Shown piece after piece: positions 36,660-44,328 of a DNA stretch of 64,000 nt. The translations under genes and the position numbers were made by a program. Source of the stretch: Akkermansia muciniphila. GTDB lineage: Bacteria > Verrucomicrobiota > Verrucomicrobiia > Verrucomicrobiales > Akkermansiaceae. The stretch is taken from assembly GCF_030848305.1 (NCBI RefSeq), contig NZ_CP114598.1:1488001-1552000 (forward strand), in the 5' to 3' direction. How positions within the stretch are numbered: the stretch's first letter is position 1; each line of letters starts with the position of its first letter. Under the pieces are notes generated by a model. That model did no database searches and was not told the DNA's origin. It was given only the letters and a program-made list of their open reading frames with translations.

Positions 36660-38387
36660 TCAAAATTCCACATAGAGAGTGCGCGCCAGAAGAAACGCGG
36701 TATTTTCATTTGCCTTTGCGGGGGGGAGGATGCGGTCTGCCGTTTCTGGAGCGGAGACGACGTTCCCCAGCCAGATGCAGTAGGCTCCCTTGGTGTTTCT
36801 GGGCAGGACGGGAAGTCCCGGCAGCACTGCAATGCTCATCAGCCCCGCTTCGGCCAGCAGGCCTGAGGCATTGACGATTTCTTTAGCGGATCTTCCCCAT
36901 ACGCCTTCCGCCTTGAAATCCAGACCGTAGGTATGGGCCTTGAGCCGGTGGAGTTCCCTTTCCAGCTGCTTGGCGAAGCTGCGCGCCAGTTCGCTGTCTT
37001 CTCCCGCTATGTAAATTTGTTTTCCGCCATGCCCGAAGGTTTCTGCGCGTTCATCGCTTGAAACGAATGTCGGAAGTTGCTCCTGTTCTTTTTCGGGAGC
37101 CTTATCTCTGTGAGGAGGGCGAAGCATACCGGCTCCCGCCGTGACGTTATTCAGCGGGTCAATCAGGATGAAAGCTCCTCCGGAGCGGTTATCCCGGTAA
37201 TAATCATAGAACAAGGGGGAACTTGTTTCCAGGACGATACGGCCGACATGGTTCAGAGGAAGCTGTGTCGCATGGCGGCTTTCCAGTGTATTGACGTCTA
37301 TGTCGTACTGGAGTTCTGCTATCCGCCCCTGGATATTTCTGCCCGCATGGCGAATCATGTATTTGCTTCCGGGAAGAAGGGGTTTTTCAGACATCCAGAT
37401 GACACGGGCCTCCAGCCGATCTTCGATATGGGGGAGATTCCCTTTTTTGACGATCATGTCACCGCTGCTGATATCTATTTCATCCTCAAGTTCCAATACG
37501 ACGGCCTGGGGAGAGAATGCTTCTTCCAGATCTCCGTCCGGAGTAACGATCCTCTTGATCCGGCTGTTTTGGAACGAAGGCAGCGTTACGACAGGGTCAC
37601 CTCTGCGAATGGCTCCGGAAGTAATGGAACCGGCGAACCCCCGGAAATCGAGATTGGGGCGTATGACTGTCTGTACCGGAAAGCGGAAATCCCGGAGATT
37701 CCTGCTGTCGCTGGAATCCAGCGTTTCCAGGATGGAAAGCAGATGATCTCCCTGGTACCAGGGCGTTTTTCCTGTTGTCTGCGTCACATTTTCCCCTTCA
37801 ATGGCGGAAATGGGAACGAAACGAACGTCCGGGATATTCAGCTGTTGCGTGAAGCTTCCGAATTCTTCTTCAATCTTCCGGAATTTTTCTTCAGAGTAAT
37901 TCAGAAGATCCATCTTGTTGACGGCTACGATGAGGTGCCGTATTTTCAGAAGAGAGGCGATGAACGCATGCCGCTTCGTTTGTGTGAGTACTCCGTGACG
38001 GGCATCAATCAGGATGATGGCCGCGTCCGCCGTGGAAGCTCCGGTGGCCATGTTCCGTGTGTATTGTTCATGGCCGGGACAGTCGGCAATGATGAATTTG
38101 CGGCGGGGTGTGGTGAAGTACCGGTAGGCTACATCAATGGTTATTCCCTGTTCCCGTTCCGCTTTAAGGCCATCCAGCAACAGGGCGTAATCAATGTTGC
38201 CTGCCCCCGTAGTTCCATTTTTTTCACTGGCTTTGCGCAGTTCTGCCAGCTGGTCGTCGAAAATCAGTTTGCTGTCATAAAGAAGGCGTCCGATGAGTGT
38301 AGATTTCCCGTCGTCCACGGAACCGCAGGTAAGTACGCGCAGCAGGCTTTTATTTTCGTGTTCGTTCAGGTATGAGTCGATGTCCAT
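36660..38387 (-). CDS. cysN: sulfate adenylyltransferase subunit 1 with a degenerate APS-kinase-like tail
   Basis: GTPase subunit of ATP sulfurylase, which makes APS from ATP and sulfate. The 575-residue protein has the GTPase motifs GSVDDGKST (22-30), DCPGH (102-106) and NKMD (157-160), then two beta-barrel domains. From about residue 455 (DNA 37025 down) a third domain follows the layout of an APS kinase (KQIYIAG, LERELHRLKAHTYGLD, LLAEAGLMSIAVL), but the Walker A loop GxxGxGKS is replaced by AGEDSELARS, so it cannot bind ATP in the normal way. This looks like a CysNC fusion that has lost kinase activity. It fits the APS-type reductase in the same operon. CysD, its partner, is encoded 45 bases upstream. 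Confidence 0.92.
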   Translation of the reverse strand: MDIDSYLNEHENKSLLRVLTCGSVDDGKSTLIGRLLYDSKLIFDDQLAELRKASEKNGTTGAGNIDYALLLDGLKAEREQGITIDVAYRYFTTPRRKFIIADCPGHEQYTRNMATGASTADAAIILIDARHGVLTQTKRHAFIASLLKIRHLIVAVNKMDLLNYSEEKFRKIEEEFGSFTQQLNIPDVRFVPISAIEGENVTQTTGKTPWYQGDHLLSILETLDSSDSRNLRDFRFPVQTVIRPNLDFRGFAGSITSGAIRRGDPVVTLPSFQNSRIKRIVTPDGDLEEAFSPQAVVLELEDEIDISSGDMIVKKGNLPHIEDRLEARVIWMSEKPLLPGSKYMIRHAGRNIQGRIAELQYDIDVNTLESRHATQLPLNHVGRIVLETSSPLFYDYYRDNRSGGAFILIDPLNNVTAGAGMLRPPHRDKAPEKEQEQLPTFVSSDERAETFGHGGKQIYIAGEDSELARSFAKQLERELHRLKAHTYGLDFKAEGVWGRSAKEIVNASGLLAEAGLMSIAVLPGLPVLPRNTKGAYCIWLGNVVSAPETADRILPPAKANENTAFLLARTLYVEF

Positions 38388-38432
38388 AATGGTAAAAAGA
38401 AGAGGTGTCGTCAGAATGATTCATAATAGGGG

Positions 38433-39344
38433 TTAAAAATATCCTTCCCGTTTTTTCTGCTCCATGGAGGCATCACCATCGTGGTCAATGATGCGGGAAG
38501 AACGCTCGCTCAGCCTGGTTTCCAGCATTTCCGCCACAATCTCTTCTACAGTGCGGGCTGTAGATTCTATGGCTCCGGTTAGAGGGTAGCAGCCCAGCGT
38601 ACGGAAACGGACGGTTCTCATTTGCGGTGTTTCCCCCGGTTCCAAAGGCAGGCGGTCGTCGTCCGCCATAATCAGGGAGCCGTCACGTTCCACAATGGGA
38701 CGAGGTTTAGCGAAATACAGGTCCACCACCTGTATTTTTTCCAGGCGGATATATTGCCAGATATCCAGTTCCGTCCAGTTGGACAGAGGAAAGATACGGA
38801 CGCTTTCTCCCGGATTGATACGGCCGTTGTAAATGTTCCATAATTCCGGTCGTTGATTTTTGGGGTCCCATTGGTTGAATTTATCCCGGAAAGAGAAAAT
38901 TCGTTCCTTGGCCCGTGATTTTTCTTCGTCGCGGCGGGCTCCTCCGAACACGGCATCATATTTTCCTGCGGTCAACGCCTGAATCAATGCCTGTGTTTTC
39001 ATAATATCCGTGTATTTGCGGCTGCCGTAAGTAAAAGGATTAACGCCGGCGGCAATGCCTTCCTGGTTACTGTGGACAATCAGATCCAGATCATTTTCCT
39101 GAACGAATCTGTCCCGGAATTCTATCATCTCGCGGAATTTGAATGTGGAGTCTATATGAAGAAGCTTGAAGGGGAGCCTGCCGGGATAGAATGCCTTTCT
39201 GGCCAAGTGGACCAGTACAGAGGAGTCTTTCCCGATGGAATAAAGAAGTACGGGATTTTCAAACTGGCTGATGGCATCCCGGAAAATGTGAATGCTTTCT
39301 GCCTCCAGTTGCTTAAGCTGGCTGAGTCTGCAAATGCTGTTCAT
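38433..39344 (-). CDS. cysD: sulfate adenylyltransferase subunit 2
   Basis: The catalytic, PP-loop subunit of ATP sulfurylase. At 303 residues it has the normal length. The PP-loop [13 protein letters not shown] lies near residue 37, followed by the conserved [34 protein letters not shown] and [15 protein letters not shown] segments. It is encoded 24 bases after cysH and 45 bases before cysN, in the usual cysD-cysN order. Confidence 0.96.
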   Translation of the reverse strand: MNSICRLSQLKQLEAESIHIFRDAISQFENPVLLYSIGKDSSVLVHLARKAFYPGRLPFKLLHIDSTFKFREMIEFRDRFVQENDLDLIVHSNQEGIAAGVNPFTYGSRKYTDIMKTQALIQALTAGKYDAVFGGARRDEEKSRAKERIFSFRDKFNQWDPKNQRPELWNIYNGRINPGESVRIFPLSNWTELDIWQYIRLEKIQVVDLYFAKPRPIVERDGSLIMADDDRLPLEPGETPQMRTVRFRTLGCYPLTGAIESTARTVEEIVAEMLETRLSERSSRIIDHDGDASMEQKKREGYF

Positions 39345-39368
39345 TTTGTATGTTCTTTTTTTTGATTG

Positions 39369-40052
39369 TTAATGTCTTGGCCTGCGGTGTAGGCCGCATT
39401 CCTTGTGTTCTTTTTCTTCCCACCACCATCGTCCGTCGCGTACGTCTTCTGTCCTCTTGACGGCTCTTGTGCAGCAGGCGCACCCGATACTGGGGAATCC
39501 TGCATCATGAAGAGGATTGTAGGGAACGCCGTAGGCGCGGATATAGTTCCAGACATCCTCTTCTGACCAGTGGGCCAGCGGGCTGATTTTGATGATGCCG
39601 TTAGCCTCATCGTTTTCTGTGATATGAAGTCCTTTCCGGGTGATGGACTGGGTGGAGCGTAATCCGCAAATCCACGCTTTTTTCCCGGCAAGGAGCCTTT
39701 CCAGAGGGCGCAGTTTGCGGATATTGCAGCATTTGTGACGGTTTTCCACACTGTTGCGGAACAGGTTGACGCCTTTGTCCAGAATCATGCTTTCCACTTC
39801 TTCCGCTGCCGGAAAATAAGGAATAATGCGAATGCCGTATATTTCCTCCGTTCTTGCCCAGAGTTCATAGGTTTCCGGAAACAGACGCCCCGTGTCCAGA
39901 GTAGCCAGAGGAATATTCAGGCCAAGATGGGAGATCATATGGGTAAGCACCTGGTCTTCTGCCCCGAATGATGTGGCAAAAACAAGGTTTCCTTCGTATT
40001 GCGCCGCGACTTGTCGCAACGTGTCTGTAGCGGTTGGGGAATGAGCGTTCAT
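39369..40052 (-). CDS. cysH: phosphoadenylyl/adenylyl-sulfate reductase (APS type)
   Basis: Reduces activated sulfate to sulfite. The 227-residue protein has the PP-loop-like ATSFGAEDQVL, LDTGRLFPET and the C-terminal ECGLH catalytic Cys. It also contains a CC pair (HKCCNIRKL) and a second CxxC (GCACC), the cysteine set that holds a 4Fe-4S cluster and marks enzymes that use APS directly rather than PAPS. This agrees with the absence of a functional APS kinase (no cysC seen, dead domain on CysN). It lies 55 bases after cysK. Confidence 0.9.
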   Translation of the reverse strand: MNAHSPTATDTLRQVAAQYEGNLVFATSFGAEDQVLTHMISHLGLNIPLATLDTGRLFPETYELWARTEEIYGIRIIPYFPAAEEVESMILDKGVNLFRNSVENRHKCCNIRKLRPLERLLAGKKAWICGLRSTQSITRKGLHITENDEANGIIKISPLAHWSEEDVWNYIRAYGVPYNPLHDAGFPSIGCACCTRAVKRTEDVRDGRWWWEEKEHKECGLHRRPRH

Positions 40053-40107
40053 GAATGTTGAGCCGGTTGAAGGCGGATAGCCGTATCTGGTAGAAAAAAA
40101 CGGGATG

Positions 40108-41037
40108 TCAGATGAACAGGGGAGTTGAGTAGTACCGGTCCGCTGAATCGGGAAGGATCACTACTATATTTTTCCCTGTATTCTCTTTTCTCTTAGCAAC
40201 CTGGACGGCTGCCCATAGGGCTGCCCCGCTGGAAATCCCGGTCAGAATTCCTTCTCTGACGCCCAGTTCTTTAGCTGTGGAAAAGGCATCTTCATTGGAA
40301 ACGGTGATGACTTCATCATAGATATCCGTATCCAGGGTTTCTGGGATAAAGCCGGCTCCTATTCCTTGAATTTGATGGCTTCCTGCCTGGCCGGCGGATA
40401 ATACGGGGGAATCTGCCGGTTCCACGGCAATGACGGTGATTCCTCCGGGTTTGCGTTCCTTGAGCAGTCTGCCTATGCCGGTTATTGTTCCTCCGGTGCC
40501 TACTCCGGCTACGACGATATCTACTTCTCCGTCCGTATCTTCCCATATTTCAACCCCTGTCGTTTCATAGTGGGCCCTGGGATTGGTCGGATTGGTGAAT
40601 TGGCTGGGAATGAAGGAGCCCGGAGTAGTGGCCGCCAGATCCTGGGCTTTGGCAATGGCTCCTTTCATTCCCTGGCTGTCTTCCGTCAGGACAATATCGG
40701 CTCCGTAGGCTTTTAGAATATTTCGTCGTTCAACGCTCATGCTTTCCGGCATGGTAAGAATGATGCGGTATCCCCGGGAAGCGGCAATAGCCGCCAGGCC
40801 AATGCCCGTGTTGCCGCTGGTTGGTTCAATGATGACGGAACCCGATTGGAGCTGGCCCGATGCTTCTGCCTCGTTGATCATGGCGAGTGCGATACGGTCT
40901 TTCATGCTTCCTGCCGGATTCAGGTGATCCAGCTTGAGCAGGAGCCGGGCATTCAGACGATGTGCCTGGGCATAATTCCTTGGCTCCAGAAGAGGTGTTT
41001 TCCCGACCAGTTCCGATATGGAGGTGTAAATGTTCAT
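40108..41037 (-). CDS. cysK: cysteine synthase (O-acetylserine sulfhydrylase)
   Basis: A PLP enzyme that makes cysteine from O-acetylserine and sulfide. In the 309-residue protein, the PLP lysine is K46 in PAGSMKDRIA, the phosphate-binding loop is TSGNTGIG, and the GVGTGGTITG and GISSGAALWA motifs are present. Length and motifs fit CysK rather than cystathionine beta-synthase, which would have a CBS domain. It is the first gene of the sulfur operon and is preceded by the promoter and palindrome described separately. The final sulfur acceptor heading the operon suggests regulation by cysteine status. Confidence 0.95.
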   Translation of the reverse strand: MNIYTSISELVGKTPLLEPRNYAQAHRLNARLLLKLDHLNPAGSMKDRIALAMINEAEASGQLQSGSVIIEPTSGNTGIGLAAIAASRGYRIILTMPESMSVERRNILKAYGADIVLTEDSQGMKGAIAKAQDLAATTPGSFIPSQFTNPTNPRAHYETTGVEIWEDTDGEVDIVVAGVGTGGTITGIGRLLKERKPGGITVIAVEPADSPVLSAGQAGSHQIQGIGAGFIPETLDTDIYDEVITVSNEDAFSTAKELGVREGILTGISSGAALWAAVQVAKRKENTGKNIVVILPDSADRYYSTPLFI

Positions 41038-41076
41038 CGTGACGTGCTTTACAGGGATGGATTTAGATTTCTTTTG

Positions 41077-41092
41077 TATTCCGATAGGAATA
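41077..41092. promoter_or_regulatory. candidate operator: TATTCC-N4-GGAATA palindrome
   Basis: A perfect 6+6 inverted repeat (TATTCC, spacer GATA, GGAATA). It lies about 8 to 24 bases downstream of the -10 box of the cysK promoter, i.e. at the expected transcription start, where a bound dimer would block transcription. I saw no second copy before the other genes of the operon. The regulator is unknown; Rrf2-family factors such as CymR or IscR control such genes in other bacteria. Confidence 0.5.
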
Positions 41093-41100
41093 ATAGGGAT

Positions 41101-41129
41101 TAGTTACTCTTATCCTCCGGAAGTGTCAA
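41101..41129 (-). promoter_or_regulatory. sigma70-like promoter of the cysK-cysI operon
   Basis: On the minus strand, TTGACA (41129 to 41124) and TAACTA (41106 to 41101) are separated by 17 bases. Transcription would start near 41094 and give a leader of about 55 bases. This is the best -35/-10 pair seen in the window besides that of fabF. Confidence 0.65.
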
Positions 41130-41139
41130 TATGAATCAA

Positions 41140-41640
41140 TGAATATGATATATTATTTTGTTATTTGTTTTTTTATGCAAATAAAAATGGTAGAAGAGCA
41201 GGGAATGGACGGCTGTAAAATTTCAGAGATTGAGAGTAAAAGGCCGGTTTTCTCCGTTTTCAAGCTATTGGCCGTGAAGGTGAAAGGATGCGTGCGAGGG
41301 GCAGATGCCTTATTTCCTTGCCTTCCTGGAGCATGCAGTTGTATTGAGTCTCTCCGGTTAACGTTATGAATTATTCCTTTTCCCGGAGAGTAATTGTGGC
41401 GCTGGGAAAACTGTTTGTTTTGCCCCATTCCATCCTTTGCCGCATATCCCTGGAATGTTTATTGCCTGTATGCTGATAATTTGGCAGTTGTGATTATTTG
41501 AAGGATGGTGTGCAAAAACACAGCTGTTGAGAAGATGAGCCGTTAGGACTTATGGGGGAAGCCTCTGACACACGAAATTCGGATCATGCTGTTCATCATG
41601 ATCTTTGTACGGGCAACAGGGAATCGCCGTACAGGCAGGA
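41140..41640. other. gene-poor stretch upstream of the sulfur operon
   Basis: About 500 bases with no convincing gene. A short plus-strand frame from 41139 to 41369 (76 codons) lacks family features, a ribosome-binding site and good codon use. An inverted repeat, CTCTCCGG with CCGGAGAG about 24 bases apart (near 41356-41395), is the only structure seen. Confidence 0.4.
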
Positions 41641-41646
41641 ATTGTT

Positions 41647-41772
41647 TTATCTTTCCTTACCGTGGCGGATGTCCGTGGCTTCCTTCAGGAAGACGGTGGT
41701 AACGGCGATGGTTCTGGCAATGTCTCCGATACGTTCCAGAGAACGGATCATGAAGAGAAGGTTGACGCTGTC
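41647..41772 (-). pseudogene. phoU C-terminal fragment (relic 1)
   Basis: On the minus strand this 42-codon piece reads NLLFMIRSLERIGDIARTIA and ends RHGKER before a TAA stop at 41647. It matches the last helix pair of PhoU, the phosphate-signalling protein, including the ERIGD metal-binding motif. An in-frame TAG at 41775-41773 directly upstream and the lack of the preceding 180 or so residues make it a relic. It meets relic 2, on the other strand, at 41773. Confidence 0.7.
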
Positions 41773-41773
41773 C

Positions 41774-42159
41774 TACATGTATGAACGGATGGGGATGAGT
41801 CTGTGACCATCGCCAAAAGGGTCAACAGGCTGAATAAGCGCCCGCGCATCCGGGAGGCTGCCTTGGCGGATTCCGTCTATCGGGAAATGGCGGAGCGGTT
41901 CAGGGCTGTGAATAAGGCTGTTTCCTCCCGGGACGGGGAGGCTCCGGCGGAGTTTGTTCCTGCGCCGGGGAATTGGGTCGGAGCACGCGGCGTCCCTGAC
42001 GGAGGCGTTTGCCTGCTTACCTGGGCAATATCAGGACAATCCGGTTTCCGTTGCGGAGCTGGTTTTTGTGAACCGTTCCCAGGAACGCATCGCGGATGGG
42101 TGCCAAAAGGCAGTAGCGAAAGGGCTTTGCGCGGACATCCTGACGCCGCGTGCCTGAAC
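41774..42159 (+). pseudogene. phoU fragment with two frameshifts (relic 2)
   Basis: Plus-strand remnant of a PhoU protein from its first ERMGD motif to its end. YMYERMG (frame 1) continues after a one-base loss in a GGGG run near 41793 as ESVTIAKRVNRLNKRP and AERFRAVNKAVSSRDGEA. Around 41960 the frame breaks again and then reads LVFVNRSQERIADGCQ, the second motif, ending at the TGA at 42157-42159. The N-terminal third is missing. It abuts relic 1 head to head at 41773, so two phoU copies, or one inverted in part, were joined and decayed here. Confidence 0.7.
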
Positions 42160-42227
42160 GGGAAAACCCGCGGCGGGTGTTGTTGAAGCGCCGTTTTTTA
42201 TTCGGAAACGGGATTTAGGCAGACCGT

Positions 42228-43187
42228 CTATCTGACGGTCCAGGTAATGCTGCGCGTGGCGGATTGGCCGGGACGCAGAATCACGCTGGGGAAGTGGGGG
42301 GTATTGACGGCATTGGGGAAGCCCTGGGCTTCCAGCGCTATTCCCTGGCGCGCCTGAGGCAGGTATTCCCCGGTATATACCTGGAGGCCGGGAGCGTCCG
42401 TCGCCACAATCAGGTGGTGCCGGGATTCCGGGTCAAGAAGGATGGCGGCGATTTTGTCTCCCGGTTCGGAATCCAGCACGTAGTTATGGTCCAGCCCGGC
42501 GGCGGTGTCCGGGTGGGCGGCGGAATTGCGTTCTCCCAGCAGGGCTGCTTTCCGCAGGTCAAAGTCCGTTCCTTCCACGGGAAGGATACGGCCGTCGGGG
42601 ATATTGGTGGCATCCACCGGAGTATAGGCGGATGCCCGTACCTCCAGAGTCATGGAATCAATGGTGGGCTTGCCGGACAGGTTCCAGTAAGCGTGGTTGG
42701 TGAGGTTGACGATTGTGGCCGCGTCCGCGTACGCTTCCAGGCGGAGGTGAAGGGTTTCTTCCACCACGGTGTAGGTGGCTACCACTTCCAGGTTGCCGGG
42801 GTAATTTTCCTCCCCGTCTGCGGAGTGCAGGGTCAGCACCAGCGTATTGCGCCCGGCTTCCTGTACCTGCCAGATTTTGCTGTCGAACCCCTGGATGCCG
42901 CCGTGCAGGTGGTTGGGGCCGTTGTTGACGGCCACGGTGCGGGAATCCCCGTCAATGGAGAACCTGCCTTTTGCGATGCGATTCGCGACGCGGCCGCAAA
43001 TCGCACCGCAATAACAGGTGTCTTTCAGCATGTCTTCAAAGCGCTTGGGTCCTACGATCATGTCCATGCCGTCCTTGACGACGGAGATGATGCGCCCCCC
43101 GTAGTTGCTGATGCGTACCGTCAGCTTGTTGGAAGACAGTTCAAACAATTCTACAGGTGCGCCGCCGGGTAAGGTGCCGAAGATCAT
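42228..43187 (-). CDS. galM: aldose 1-epimerase (mutarotase)
   Basis: Interconverts alpha and beta anomers of galactose and other aldoses, the entry step of the Leloir pathway. The 319-residue protein has the substrate-binding NHLHGG, the catalytic His in LTNHAYWNL, a conserved DHNYVLD, and the catalytic Glu in EAQGFPNAVN. Length is slightly below the usual 340 residues. No other gal gene is nearby. A role in the use of mucin galactose would make sense if the organism is an Akkermansia, but that is inference. Confidence 0.92.
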   Translation of the reverse strand: MIFGTLPGGAPVELFELSSNKLTVRISNYGGRIISVVKDGMDMIVGPKRFEDMLKDTCYCGAICGRVANRIAKGRFSIDGDSRTVAVNNGPNHLHGGIQGFDSKIWQVQEAGRNTLVLTLHSADGEENYPGNLEVVATYTVVEETLHLRLEAYADAATIVNLTNHAYWNLSGKPTIDSMTLEVRASAYTPVDATNIPDGRILPVEGTDFDLRKAALLGERNSAAHPDTAAGLDHNYVLDSEPGDKIAAILLDPESRHHLIVATDAPGLQVYTGEYLPQARQGIALEAQGFPNAVNTPHFPSVILRPGQSATRSITWTVR

Positions 43188-43222
43188 GCCGGTATATAGC
43201 TTGGTCAGTAGTGGATTTCCAA

Positions 43223-43702
43223 TTAATAGGCCAGCACGCGGGAACCGTTGTTGCCGATGATCACGCGCACGCGCTGTCCGACCTGGATCGGGTTGTTCCT
43301 GCTGGCGACCTGGACGACCGTGTAGTTGCGGGTGCCGTTCCTTTTCTGGTCCAGACGCACGGTGATGCGTTCCCCGGTCGTGTTGTTGATGGCCTTGTCA
43401 ATCTGGTTGCCGGCGATGCCGCCCAGAATGGCGCCGCCCGCCGCCGTCGCGAATTTGGCGTTGCCGCCCCCGAACATGGCGCCGGTCAACCCGCCCGCCA
43501 CGGCGCCGATTCCGGTGCCGGTGTTGGCGTTATTGGCCTGGATTTTGACGTTTTCCACGCTGGTGACCGTGCCGGTATAGGTTTCCTGGGCTCCGCCGAT
43601 TTCATTCAGGTTATAGGTGTTCGGGGAACCGAAGTTGGTGCAGGAAGTAATGGACAGCGCCATGACTGCACAGCCGATGGTAAGAATGGAAGCTGTTTTC
43701 AT
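43223..43702 (-). CDS. glycine-zipper outer-membrane lipoprotein
   Basis: A 159-residue lipoprotein with signal and lipobox (SITSC, Cys21). The middle (about residues 62-100) is a Gly-zipper, GTGIGAVAGGLTGAMFGGG and GGAILGGIAGN, as in the SlyB/17-kDa surface antigen family. These proteins sit in the outer membrane and affect envelope integrity. The C-terminal part (RITVRLDQKRNG...VGQRVRVII) is a small beta domain common in this family. It ends 35 bases before galM begins; whether they share a message is unclear. Confidence 0.82.
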   Translation of the reverse strand: MKTASILTIGCAVMALSITSCTNFGSPNTYNLNEIGGAQETYTGTVTSVENVKIQANNANTGTGIGAVAGGLTGAMFGGGNAKFATAAGGAILGGIAGNQIDKAINNTTGERITVRLDQKRNGTRNYTVVQVASRNNPIQVGQRVRVIIGNNGSRVLAY

Positions 43703-43791
43703 GATGACGATTTATAAAACGGATTGAAGGTTAAGATCAAGTAATTTCGTAGTCACCGGAAGGGCCGCGGTTGCGCCCTTACGGCGGAGAA

Positions 43792-43821
43792 AACCCTTGC
43801 CGGAACCTTCCGGCAAGGGTT
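43792..43821 (-). terminator. terminator of the Cys-rich protein gene
   Basis: A nearly perfect 14-base inverted repeat (AACCCTTGCCGGAA at 43792-43805 and its complement at 43808-43821), followed on the minus strand by TTTCTCC. It lies 28 bases after the stop codon of the Cys/Lys-rich gene and separates it from the lipoprotein gene. Confidence 0.75.
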
Positions 43822-43848
43822 CGTATTTATTCTAACGGTTTCGACGGG

Positions 43849-44091
43849 TCAGGCCTTGGGGGCTTCTCCCTTTTTGGGGCAGCCGCAGGGCTTTTCTCCT
43901 TTGCTGCAAGGCTGGCCGCACTTTTCCGGGCATTTGCCTTCCTTGGCGCATTTCCTGGGGCACTTTTTATCTTTCTTGCAGCACTTTTGGGCTGCGGGGG
44001 CGGGGGAGTCCGCCGGAGCGGCTGCCTCCTGGGCGTAACCGTTGACACTGAAGGCGAACGCGAAGGCTGCTACAGCGAGGATCTTTTTCAT
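43849..44091 (-). CDS. small exported Cys/Lys-rich protein, possible metal binder
   Basis: An 80-residue protein. Residues 1-21 form a clean signal peptide (MKKILAVAAFAFAFSVNGYA-Q). After a short Ala/Pro spacer, the mature part is almost all Lys, Cys, Pro and Gly with nine cysteines in patterns KCCKKDKKCPRKC, KCPEKC, QPCSKGEKPCGC. It could bind soft metals like a periplasmic metallothionein, or be a modified peptide akin to bufferins, though no bufB/bufC gene lies beside it. The ATG at 44091 is fixed by the signal peptide; the same frame runs upstream but without homology. An attenuator-like leader precedes it and a terminator follows. No family is recognised. Confidence 0.7.
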   Translation of the reverse strand: MKKILAVAAFAFAFSVNGYAQEAAAPADSPAPAAQKCCKKDKKCPRKCAKEGKCPEKCGQPCSKGEKPCGCPKKGEAPKA

Positions 44092-44127
44092 ATAATGAGA
44101 TGTGAGGTTTGTGGTGTTGGTAATGCT

Positions 44128-44168
44128 GCGGCAGAGGAGCTGCCGCTCTACGACTGATAGAGCGGCAG
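44128..44168 (-). promoter_or_regulatory. alternative hairpins in the leader of the Cys-rich gene
   Basis: On the minus strand the leader reads, in order, CTGCCGCTCTA (44168-44158), TAGAGCGGCAG (44150-44140) and CTGCCGC (44134-44128). The middle segment can pair with the first (11-base stem, 7-base loop) or with the last (7-base stem, 5-base loop), but not both. Such a choice is the basis of attenuators and riboswitches. It ends 36 bases before the start codon. On the plus strand it would be about 160 bases ahead of the M16 peptidase gene. Confidence 0.45.
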
Positions 44169-44328
44169 GGAGCGATATTTGTTCAAAAAAATACGCGGAG
44201 AGGATGTTTTTTAAGGCGGTTTTTTTGATAAGGACGCGCTTTTGGACTCCGGAGTAAGTTTGACAGTCCGGGAGCATGTACGGAGCGCCGGCTTGCATGG
44301 GGCGATTTCTTGAGGCACGGTAGGGAAC

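Noticed and set aside
41139-41369. A 76-codon plus-strand frame upstream of the sulfur operon
   Set aside because: Poor codon use, no ribosome-binding site and no similarity to a known family; it is more likely non-coding.
43827-44048. A Lys/Ala/Pro-rich frame overlapping the Cys-rich gene that looks like a histone H1 tail
   Set aside because: It is out of frame with the one that has a clean signal peptide; its composition results from reading the Lys/Cys/Pro codons one base off.
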